The notes beneath the pieces are model-generated. The model ran no database searches. It was given only the letters and a program-made list of their open reading frames with translations, and was not told the DNA's origin. Positions 5,593 through 11,242 of a stretch of 11,242 nucleotides of DNA are shown in pieces. The position numbers and the translations under genes were made by a program. The stretch spans positions 1-11,242 of the forward strand of contig CAVIQK010000018.1 of NCBI GenBank assembly GCA_963644945.1, written 5' to 3'. Position 1 is the first letter of the stretch. Every line of letters starts with the position of its first letter. The stretch comes from CAVIQK01 sp963644945. GTDB lineage: Bacteria > Bacillota > Clostridia > Christensenellales > DTU072.

Positions 5593-6285
5593 CTATTCAT
5601 TGCTATTCTCGATTATTTTCAAAATACCGAGTATCCTCATCGAATTGACTTCTAATAACCCGCGCAAAGGATTTATTTTTACATGAAATGGTTTTAGACC
5701 GCATTCGGCATAGTCAAAACTCATATCGTCGATGATGACAAAATTCGACGGATTCTCCCTTTTTATATATTCCATGACATTTTTCCCACGCGTAATCCAT
5801 TCTCCGTCGAAATCATCTATTTTATCGTAGATCTCTAACCCCTTCTCTGCGAATTTCATGTCTAAGTAATTTGCAAGTTCGTCTTGCAAATGCTTACGGT
5901 TTTTATCTTTTTCCCAATGCTCTTTCCACGTGGAAATCAAAACGATTTTTGCACCGGTTAGATTAACGATATTCTTCAACCGCGCTAAACAGTATTTCTC
6001 AATGCCGGTATAGTTTCCACATTTTTCTGTCGTTGTAGAATCGTTCAATACTCCGTCAATGTCTAAAAATATTATTTTTATCAGTTGTCTTTGCTCATCG
6101 GTTTTTAGCGCGTTACGAGTTGAAACGCATATCCCTTGCTCGTTATATGCGTAAACTTTGTCACCATCTCTTATCTTTATTAAATTATCGGTATAGGATA
6201 GAAGTTGTCCTATTTTATTAAATAAAAACCCTTTTAACCCCCAAACGCTAACCGAATCGTCTTTTTGTGTAGCCGCTACTATCAT
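5593..6285 (-). CDS. HAD phosphatase (Swiss Army Knife RNA-repair type)
   Basis: Residues about 69-215 form a HAD hydrolase domain. Motif I is FLDIDGVLN (73-81, nucleophile D75 and acid D77). Motif II is VLISTW (115-120, S118/T119). RGKNV follows at 166-170 and the acidic motif is FVIIDD (182-187). Spacing and wording (GAKIVLISTW, GL-x-IYD, RG, IIDD) fit the HAD domain described in Swiss Army Knife RNA-repair proteins, which suggests a nucleic-acid-end or nucleotide phosphatase; the substrate is inferred. Residues 1-68 form an extra N-terminal module that I do not recognise. The start is firm: AAGGAG lies 5 bases before ATG. It is the last gene of the presumed nuclease operon. I see no convincing terminator after it. 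Confidence 0.82.
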   Translation of the reverse strand: MIVAATQKDDSVSVWGLKGFLFNKIGQLLSYTDNLIKIRDGDKVYAYNEQGICVSTRNALKTDEQRQLIKIIFLDIDGVLNDSTTTEKCGNYTGIEKYCLARLKNIVNLTGAKIVLISTWKEHWEKDKNRKHLQDELANYLDMKFAEKGLEIYDKIDDFDGEWITRGKNVMEYIKRENPSNFVIIDDMSFDYAECGLKPFHVKINPLRGLLEVNSMRILGILKIIENSNE

Positions 6286-6312
6286 AAAATCTCCTTTTTG
6301 CAGTTTTTTAGT

Positions 6313-6405
6313 TTATAAAAATAAATACATCACAAGCAATGTCCCTTTTTTATGGACTGTTTGCAAACGATTGTAATCGTCAGTAAATAAGCTATTAAGT
6401 TCCAT
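6313..6405 (-). CDS. Possible 30-residue small protein
   Basis: Between the MBL and HAD genes lies ATG (6405) to TAA (6313). It encodes 30 residues starting MELNSLFTDDYNRLQ and ending in the hydrophobic GTLLVMYLFL. AGGAG lies 7 bases upstream of the ATG, as good as any ribosome site in the window, and begins only 10 bases after the MBL stop. It could be a real small membrane-associated protein, a translational coupler for the HAD gene, or the truncated start of a lost gene. I know no homologue. Confidence 0.45.
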   Translation of the reverse strand: MELNSLFTDDYNRLQTVHKKGTLLVMYLFL

Positions 6406-6426
6406 AGTTTTTCTCCTATATAGAAT

Positions 6427-7980
6427 TTAGTTTAACGTGGGTTTTTCGATAGGTTTTGCGTAGTTAATATTTGTATGAATCGGTATATACTCATCGGCGC
6501 AAACGATGCGCTTTAATAATTCGACGTCCTCCTTCGTCGCGTGTCCGCTGGTATGCAGATCTATAATTTTGATGCCAAGGTCGCTTACTGCCGACAAAAA
6601 TTGCACCATATTGTCCTTTGCTTTGTATCCGCTCCACATGGAAAAAAACAATATCGCACCCGATAAATTTAGTCTTTCATTGAGTTTCTTTATAAAGTTT
6701 ATCGATGACGAACGCACCAGCATTACGAAGTTTTTTCCGTTAACGATTTTATTAAGCCCTCTTTTATTTCCCATTTTGAAAAACAAGTCTTTCTTTTTTC
6801 CTTGCAATCTTTTAGGCGTATACGCAAACACATCGTCGAAAACATCTGGTCTCGGGATTTTTCCGCCGATAGCCGTCGCGATTAGCGCCGAGTAGTCGTC
6901 TTCATAAAATATTCGTCCACAACGTTTTGCGGCACGATAAAAACTAACCAATCTATCGATATTCGTTGCCGATTGAAGAATAAACACCTGCTTATCCGTG
7001 CTTCTTATAACCTCGACCGCTTTATTTTCGATTTCTTGTTCGGCTACGCAATACTTCTCTGTTCCTAAATTAGTTCCGTCATAAATAAGAGTGTCAATAT
7101 GACACCGGAGCGATTCTTTTATATTTTGCAACAGTCTTTTTCTTCCATGAAACCTAAAATCTCCCGTATATAGAATACTTTGATTGTTTTCCTCGAATAA
7201 TAACATATAACTGTCAAATGCCGAATGGTCGCACAAAATAGGCGTTATTTTTATTCCGTTTATCATAAAAGACTGCTTATTACGGTATGTGAAAACATTC
7301 TTCGGTATTTCCTTGCCGGCATATTCGTATGAAGCTTGTATTATGCGGTATGTAGCAGATCCCATATAGATAGGACAATCTGTTTTTCTATCTATCAACC
7401 CTGCATGATCCGTATGATAATGTGAAATCACAACGGCATCGTATTTGGCGTGTAAAACTTGTTTTTCTATATTGCTTAATTCTCCGCTTTCATTTAGAGA
7501 CTTTCCTAATTCGACAAGTATTTTAGCGTCTCCGCACACAATCTCGATTAAATTTTCTCCAATTGCGACGTCTCCGCGCAAAATATTGTATTTGAGCGGT
7601 TCTCGCTTTTTAATAAATGTGCTTACATACTGTTCGTCACGAGCTATTTCGTAATCTTCTATTTCAAACGAGTCGACAATCTCAAGCAAGTCGAACATAG
7701 AGAGACGTTCGTCGACAAAAATGTAATGCTTGTTAGCGCGCGCGTTATACAGCACTCTACCGCGCGGATAAAAATAACAATCTACACCATTCGCGATCGC
7801 GCCCATATCGTCCCATGTCGTAAAATGCGAATACGGATAATCGATAAGTCCATCTGAATCCGCACCGCTTACGGGATACAGTTTCTTTTCTTCGATAAAA
7901 TCCCATTGCGTTCCGTATAAATCTACCCATTTTGACGGAATCGCCCAAAAAATTCCCACATAAACCCATTTTTCTTCCAT
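6427..7980 (-). CDS. Beta-CASP metallo-beta-lactamase nuclease, N-terminal fusion
   Basis: The C-terminal three quarters of this 517-residue protein is a metallo-beta-lactamase/beta-CASP enzyme related to RNase J-like nucleases. HYHTDH (187-192) and H252 (CDHSAFDSY) bind zinc with D274 (YTGDF). Beta-CASP motifs include HTSGHA (476-481) and a final IPIHTN (499-504). All expected metal ligands are present, so it should be an active, probably cytoplasmic RNA or DNA nuclease. Residues 1-125 are a separate domain (KWVYVGIFWAIP, YPRGRVLYN at 71-79, DEQYV at 115-119), possibly for regulation or target recognition. I choose the ATG at 7980 because AAAGAGAG precedes it by 5 bases; an ATG six codons upstream lacks a ribosome site. 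It lies 120 bases after the Cys-rich gene. Confidence 0.85.
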   Translation of the reverse strand: MEEKWVYVGIFWAIPSKWVDLYGTQWDFIEEKKLYPVSGADSDGLIDYPYSHFTTWDDMGAIANGVDCYFYPRGRVLYNARANKHYIFVDERLSMFDLLEIVDSFEIEDYEIARDEQYVSTFIKKREPLKYNILRGDVAIGENLIEIVCGDAKILVELGKSLNESGELSNIEKQVLHAKYDAVVISHYHTDHAGLIDRKTDCPIYMGSATYRIIQASYEYAGKEIPKNVFTYRNKQSFMINGIKITPILCDHSAFDSYMLLFEENNQSILYTGDFRFHGRKRLLQNIKESLRCHIDTLIYDGTNLGTEKYCVAEQEIENKAVEVIRSTDKQVFILQSATNIDRLVSFYRAAKRCGRIFYEDDYSALIATAIGGKIPRPDVFDDVFAYTPKRLQGKKKDLFFKMGNKRGLNKIVNGKNFVMLVRSSSINFIKKLNERLNLSGAILFFSMWSGYKAKDNMVQFLSAVSDLGIKIIDLHTSGHATKEDVELLKRIVCADEYIPIHTNINYAKPIEKPTLN

Positions 7981-8066
7981 AATTACTCTCTTTTTCATTC
8001 TTATTTTTTGTTTAACTGTTTGTATCCGTAATAATCAATATTTTAATTATCATATTGTATTGCCCT

Positions 8067-8090
8067 AATAAAAAGGCAATTTGATGCCTT
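8067..8090 (-). terminator. Weak terminator between Cys-rich and MBL genes
   Basis: TGCCTT and AAGGCA (8073-8078 with 8085-8090) form a 6-bp stem with a 6-base loop, followed on the minus strand by TTTTTATT. It begins 11 bases after the upstream stop. The stem is short, so it may attenuate rather than end transcription. I see no strong promoter between it and the MBL gene. Confidence 0.5.
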
Positions 8091-8100
8091 CTTATATGTG

Positions 8101-8928
8101 TTAATTTAATTTTGTAATAATTTTAGTTCTTTCATTGCAAGAAAAAACGCTTATATTATACTTCTTAATTATTTCGCTAATTTTTTCATCTATTTCTTTC
8201 TTATGTATTTTATATTTTTTCCTTTTATAATATTCTGTTTCTTGAGGTGTGCCGGTAAAAAACATAATTGCAGATGAAATCTCCGGAGCGTTAATTCCGT
8301 ATCTGGTATTGCAATATTTTTTGAATTCGTCGTTATCGACTAAACATTGTGAATGAGTCAATATCTCCAAAATCATTCTTAAAAGCGTTTCGTTATTCCC
8401 TTTTGGCGGTTTTACCTCCGTTAAATAAATTTTATTTTCGCCGTCTTTATATAATACGATATCGACTTTACCGCAATTTTTTACTTTATCGTTTAATGGC
8501 GGAATCTGATAATCTATGATTTTGTATTCACTATTTATAGGCGCGTCAAAAAGACGTTCACATTTCTCATTACATTTTCCGTTATAACACCGATAATAGC
8601 ACCTGCAAATAAAATCCTCGTTGTTGTTTTCCGGATCGGTATCTGTCGGGGTTCTTTCTTTGCCCATAGGTTTTCGCGGCTTTCCGTTAACTACCCTACA
8701 ATCGGGTTGAGCCCTGTTATACATGACGCTGAAATCTGTTCTAAAATTCTTTTCTTCTATAAGTATTATTTTACGATTAGATAAAAATTTTTTAATACAA
8801 TCAAGATAGTATTTACCTGTATTAACCTTGCTGCATTTATAGAATTTACTTTGACAACTTACTTTATTTTTAATTGACGTACATTCATCTAAACCCAATG
8901 GACAGATTTTATCGCTTTCAGTCACCAT
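8101..8928 (-). CDS. Cys-rich protein with PD-(D/E)XK-like nuclease core
   Basis: I do not recognise a named family for this 275-residue protein. The N-terminal part has regularly spaced cysteines (C9, C16, C25, C32, C44, C77) and a tight cluster, C108-x-C110-x3-C114-x4-C119-x3-C123, which could bind zinc or an iron-sulfur cluster. Next comes VDIVLY (D156), a strand-turn-strand, and TEVKPPKG (E171-x-K173), then an amphipathic helix ETLLRMILEILTHSQ. This D...ExK layout matches PD-(D/E)XK nucleases, some of which (Cas4, AddB) also carry Cys-bound Fe-S clusters. The nuclease assignment is inference from motifs. The ATG at 8928 has GGAG 7 bases upstream and lies 12 bases after the previous stop, indicating a tight operon. 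Confidence 0.72.
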   Translation of the reverse strand: MVTESDKICPLGLDECTSIKNKVSCQSKFYKCSKVNTGKYYLDCIKKFLSNRKIILIEEKNFRTDFSVMYNRAQPDCRVVNGKPRKPMGKERTPTDTDPENNNEDFICRCYYRCYNGKCNEKCERLFDAPINSEYKIIDYQIPPLNDKVKNCGKVDIVLYKDGENKIYLTEVKPPKGNNETLLRMILEILTHSQCLVDNDEFKKYCNTRYGINAPEISSAIMFFTGTPQETEYYKRKKYKIHKKEIDEKISEIIKKYNISVFSCNERTKIITKLN

Positions 8929-8940
8929 TATGTTTCTCCG

Positions 8941-9309
8941 TTAGTTTTTTTCAAACCTACTGATTGTTTTTATGCCAGTTTTTACATCGTTCACTAAGCA
9001 TTGCTTTGGCGTATAATGCTCATTATATAAAACTCTATACAAATAGCCGAAACACGCGCCTAATCCTTGTTTAACATGCGGCTCTATTTTTATATCGAAT
9101 AACTTTGTCACATTATTTTCTCTACAATAATAAATAAAAGATTTTAACGGAGGTTCTTTTAAGTAATCATTGGCGAACTTTATATGCCCGAGCAATTCTT
9201 CATTTTTTAATAGTTTTAGAAATAGTTCATAATATGGTTTTGCTTCCGTAATAAATTTCTCGCTACCACGATATGTTTTTAAGAACTGTTCTTCATCAAA
9301 TTCTATCAT
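8941..9309 (-). CDS. Hypothetical 122-residue helical protein
   Basis: I do not recognise this protein. It is small, soluble-looking and mostly helical by composition, with aromatic-rich stretches (AKPYYELFLKLLKN, FGYLYRVLYNEHY) and two cysteines far apart. There is no signal peptide or membrane segment. Its start is secure: AAGGAG lies 6 bases before the ATG, downstream of a good extended -10 promoter. As the first gene of the operon with the Cys-rich nuclease-like protein, it may be that protein's partner, inhibitor or specificity factor; that is inference from position only. Confidence 0.72.
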   Translation of the reverse strand: MIEFDEEQFLKTYRGSEKFITEAKPYYELFLKLLKNEELLGHIKFANDYLKEPPLKSFIYYCRENNVTKLFDIKIEPHVKQGLGACFGYLYRVLYNEHYTPKQCLVNDVKTGIKTISRFEKN

Positions 9310-9315
9310 ACAATT

Positions 9316-9321
9316 CTCCTT
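9316..9321 (-). promoter_or_regulatory. Ribosome binding site AAGGAG
   Basis: It lies 6 bases upstream of the ATG at 9309 and decides the start of the first gene of the island operon. Confidence 0.8.
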
Positions 9322-9342
9322 TACTCTAATTTTTCAATATTA

Positions 9343-9371
9343 TATTTATCATATTCTATTGGATTTGTCAA
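9343..9371 (-). promoter_or_regulatory. Promoter of the island operon
   Basis: On the minus strand it reads TTGACA (9366-9371, perfect), 17 bases, then TGA-TAAATA with the -10 box at 9343-9348. A TG at the extended -10 position compensates for a weak -10 hexamer. The start is expected near 9336, about 27 bases before the first ATG. Confidence 0.72.
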
Positions 9372-9389
9372 GCATTTTTTTCATTTCGA

Positions 9390-9570
9390 AAAATTATTGC
9401 CCTGCCTAACTCGTTAGGCACTTCCCGCTATCGCGGCAAGCCTTTCACGCCGGGGCGGAAAACAATTAACGGTAAACGGTATTTCTTTTTGCGAGTACGT
9501 ATTAAAACTATTCCTCATAATGGGATGCAACGTCCTCACGTTGCCTCGTTCGAACCCCAATTTTTTTCTT
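9390..9570. repeat. Palindrome cluster upstream of the island operon
   Basis: This non-coding stretch holds several hairpins in a row: TGCCTAA with TTAGGCA (9403-9420), CCGC with GCGG (9425-9436), and GCAACGT with ACGTTGC (9527-9544). Part of it is richer in G+C than its surroundings. A T-arm-like GTTCGAACCCC sits at 9549-9559. It may be a REP/MITE-like repeat, a structured RNA or recombination debris. No gene is supportable between 9310 and 9617. Confidence 0.5.
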
Positions 9571-9573
9571 CGA

Positions 9574-9607
9574 TTTATATAAATAGCCACGGATAATTCC
9601 GTGGCTA
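9574..9607 (-). terminator. Terminator of tRNA-Ala
   Basis: TAGCCACGGA (9584-9593) pairs perfectly with TCCGTGGCTA (9598-9607) around a 4-base loop, followed on the minus strand by TTTATATAAA. The tail is weaker than at the other terminators. It starts 10 bases after the CCA end. Confidence 0.7.
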
Positions 9608-9617
9608 CTTATGTAAA

Positions 9618-9693
9618 TGGTGGAGCATATCGGGGTCGAACCGGTGACCTCTTGAATGCCATTCAAGCGCTCTACCAACTGAGCTAATGCCCC
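9618..9693 (-). tRNA. tRNA-Ala (anticodon GGC)
   Basis: The 76-base gene starts GGGGCAT and ends ATGCTCC-A-CCA. The acceptor stem includes the G3-U70 pair that marks alanine tRNAs. D arm (AGCTC...GAGC), anticodon arm CTTGA-ATGGCAT-TCAAG (anticodon GGC) and T arm (GGTTCGACC) are all intact, and CCA is encoded. Its last 18 bases recur at 4589-4606, suggesting that it serves as an integration site. Confidence 0.97.
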
Positions 9694-9706
9694 TTGAACT
9701 TTAATT

Positions 9707-9735
9707 AGAGTACCATATTGGAAGGAGTTAGTCAA
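9707..9735 (-). promoter_or_regulatory. Promoter of tRNA-Ala
   Basis: On the minus strand it reads TTGACT (9730-9735), 17 bases, then TACTCT (9707-9712) preceded by TGG (an extended -10). The expected start is a few bases before the mature tRNA 5' end at 9693. Confidence 0.7.
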
Positions 9736-9785
9736 TCGTTTTGGCTAATTTTATAAAATTTATAGGATATGTAAAATAAAATCAA

Positions 9786-9822
9786 GGGGGAAAATCGCTG
9801 CTACTAGGCATCGGGGGAAAAT
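9786..9822. repeat. G-rich short repeats in the intergenic spacer
   Basis: GGGGGAAAAT occurs twice, at 9786-9795 and 9813-9822, 27 bases apart. The following stretch (about 9848-9875) repeats GGGGCG units. The spacer 9736-9915 carries no ORF with a ribosome site. I can assign no function. Confidence 0.4.
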
Positions 9823-9914
9823 TATAAGGACTTCTACTATTATTAAACGGGCGATAAGGGGCGTAAGGGGCGATTCTTGGGCAAGAAAGGGTGATGATAA
9901 ATAAATCAAGCGGG

Positions 9915-9947
9915 CATAAAAAAAGAGCGTCTTTTGGACGCTCTTTT
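9915..9947 (-). terminator. Terminator of the surface protein gene
   Basis: Bases 9921-9931 pair with 9937-9947 (AAAAGAGCGTC/GACGCTCTTTT) around a 5-base loop, followed on the minus strand by a T-run. It begins 16 bases after the stop codon. Confidence 0.88.
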
Positions 9948-9963
9948 GTGGGTAAGTTTTAGT

Positions 9964-11242
9964 TTAGGCTTGTGCCTTGGTTACTACGTATGTGCCGTTT
10001 TCAAGTGTTGCGGTGTAGCCGTCTGCAAGATAAGCAGAGGGATCGGAGGAGAATGTTCCGCCGGTGACTACTTTCTTGTTCTCTGCATCGTTTATTAAGA
10101 TACCGCCTTGGGCTCCCGTGAAGGTTCCGCCATTGATGGTCAATTGGGCGTAACTTGCTGTGGCATCATTAGTTTTCTCGCTACCCGAAGACTTGGAAAT
10201 ACATTCAAGAAGACCGTAACAATTGACACTTTCGAATGTACCGCCGTTGATTGTGACTATGAGTTCATTAGAACTGTTGCCTGCACCGTCGCCATAATTG
10301 TCACTTATTAGACATATTGCGGCACCGGAATTCTTTTGTGATCCGGCAGGACCTTCGGCAGGAACATTGGCTGCATCGGTCGATTTATATGTACCACCAT
10401 TGATGGTAACGATACCGCACTTGAATTCCAAAGCATTTCCGCTTGTCTTGAATCCTTCGGATGTAGTGGTTGAAGAAGTAATGACATCTCCGGACAAGTT
10501 CCAAACAGCATAACCTCTTCCGTCAATACCATGACCATAGGTTGTGATCCCGGATGTTTCGCTCAAAGTGATTTCGGGGACATTACCTGTTTTTGCGGTA
10601 AATTCATAATCTACGTAAATGCCGGTTTGAGTCGAAGTGATGGTACCGTCTATAAAGACTTTGATGCCATATTCTTCGGTCTTATTCCCCACATAGGTAA
10701 CTTTTACGCAGTCATACGCTTTGAGTTCGACGTCTTTTCCGAGAGTGAAGACACTGAAGTTTTCTGCAGTGGAATCGCTTGAACCGCAAACCCAGATAGG
10801 ATAGGCAGAGTCGGGGTTGGTTGTAGAGCCTTGAAGTGTGCCTTGTCCTACTAATTTTAGGCTACCACCGTAGATTGCAACAAAACTGTAATCGGAGAAT
10901 GTAAGAGTCTTGCCGTTGAAATCTATAACAATGTTTTCACCATTTTGAATTATATAATAATCTTTAGCAGCGGCAGAGTTGGCAATATTGACAGATATAT
11001 CGTTGTTTAACATGATATATTTGTCGGTTTTGCTAGTCAAGGCGTTTAAGAATTCGGCTTCTGTCGATACATTAGCCTGATCAACGGCTTCGCCGTATTG
11101 TTTTTCACAGCGAGAGCAAGTTGCCTTTTCAGTACGGGTGGCTGTTCCACCGGTGTGGCCGAGAGCGGCTATTTCGGTAACTTCGGAAGTTGCAGAACAA
11201 CGTGAGCAATGTTTTGATTTGCTACCTTTTTCGGTGCAAGTT
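9964..11242 (-). CDS. Partial surface protein, beta-helix with TINGGTF repeats
   Basis: The C-terminal 425 residues of a larger protein; the frame is open to the window edge, and the nearest possible start (a TTG at 11040) is only an internal codon. The visible N-terminal part has two CxxC pairs (HCSRC, TCSRC) in a repeat with GHTGGTATRTEKATC, a Cys-pair pattern seen in surface proteins of gut Bacillota. The rest looks like a right-handed parallel beta-helix, with turns marked by TINGGTYKS, TINGGTFES, TINGGTFTG and VTGGTFSSDPS. The chain ends LADGYTATLENGTYVVTKAQA without a membrane anchor or LPxTG, so attachment must be N-terminal or non-covalent. The role is likely adhesion or carbohydrate contact; this is inference. 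Confidence 0.82.
   Translation of the reverse strand, partial: TCTEKGSKSKHCSRCSATSEVTEIAALGHTGGTATRTEKATCSRCEKQYGEAVDQANVSTEAEFLNALTSKTDKYIMLNNDISVNIANSAAAKDYYIIQNGENIVIDFNGKTLTFSDYSFVAIYGGSLKLVGQGTLQGSTTNPDSAYPIWVCGSSDSTAENFSVFTLGKDVELKAYDCVKVTYVGNKTEEYGIKVFIDGTITSTQTGIYVDYEFTAKTGNVPEITLSETSGITTYGHGIDGRGYAVWNLSGDVITSSTTTSEGFKTSGNALEFKCGIVTINGGTYKSTDAANVPAEGPAGSQKNSGAAICLISDNYGDGAGNSSNELIVTINGGTFESVNCYGLLECISKSSGSEKTNDATASYAQLTINGGTFTGAQGGILINDAENKKVVTGGTFSSDPSAYLADGYTATLENGTYVVTKAQA

Noticed and set aside
6506..6895. 129-codon plus-strand ORF
   Set aside because: It is the shadow of the MBL gene, whose catalytic motifs are intact in the other strand.
9390..9570. CRISPR array
   Set aside because: The palindromes are of different sequences, with no regular repeat-spacer pattern.
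9508..9735. 75-codon minus-strand ORF
   Set aside because: It reads straight through the tRNA-Ala gene and its terminator.

Overview
The window looks like chromosomal DNA from a low-GC Gram-positive bacterium (Bacillota), probably an uncultured gut Clostridia-like lineage. The reasons are strong AGGAGG-type ribosome binding sites, sigma-A promoters close to TTGACA/TATAAT, U-tailed intrinsic terminators, TGG used for tryptophan, and a C-terminal fragment of a Gram-positive-type surface protein with TINGGTF beta-helix repeats. Every gene I accept lies on the minus strand, so transcription runs from high to low coordinates. The organism call is an inference.

Right flank (about 9620-11242): the end of a large surface protein running off the window, its terminator, a 270-base spacer, and tRNA-Ala(GGC) with its promoter and terminator.

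Accessory island (about 4607-9617): a short hypothetical protein, a Cys-rich PD-(D/E)XK-like protein, a beta-CASP metallo-beta-lactamase nuclease with an extra N-terminal domain, an unannotated 30-codon ORF with an excellent ribosome binding site, a HAD phosphatase of the type seen in RNA-repair proteins, and a Sat4-like GNAT acetyltransferase with its own promoter. The island is bracketed by tRNA-Ala and by an exact 18-base copy of the tRNA 3' end at 4589-4606. Sampled plus-strand lines have C above G in the island, whereas the flanks have G above C. No integrase is visible. The nuclease/phosphatase set is the best candidate here for an undescribed (perhaps defence or RNA-processing) system, but that function is inferred only from domain types and context.

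Left flank (1-4606): the tRNA 3' fragment is followed by its terminator and then by a truncated FtsH-like AAA+ gene whose last codons survive out of frame. Next come an operon of a 600-residue two-TM protein and LemA, a GrpB-family gene, tRNA-Leu(UAA) with a consensus promoter and a terminator, and a gene-poor stretch with two bidirectional terminators.
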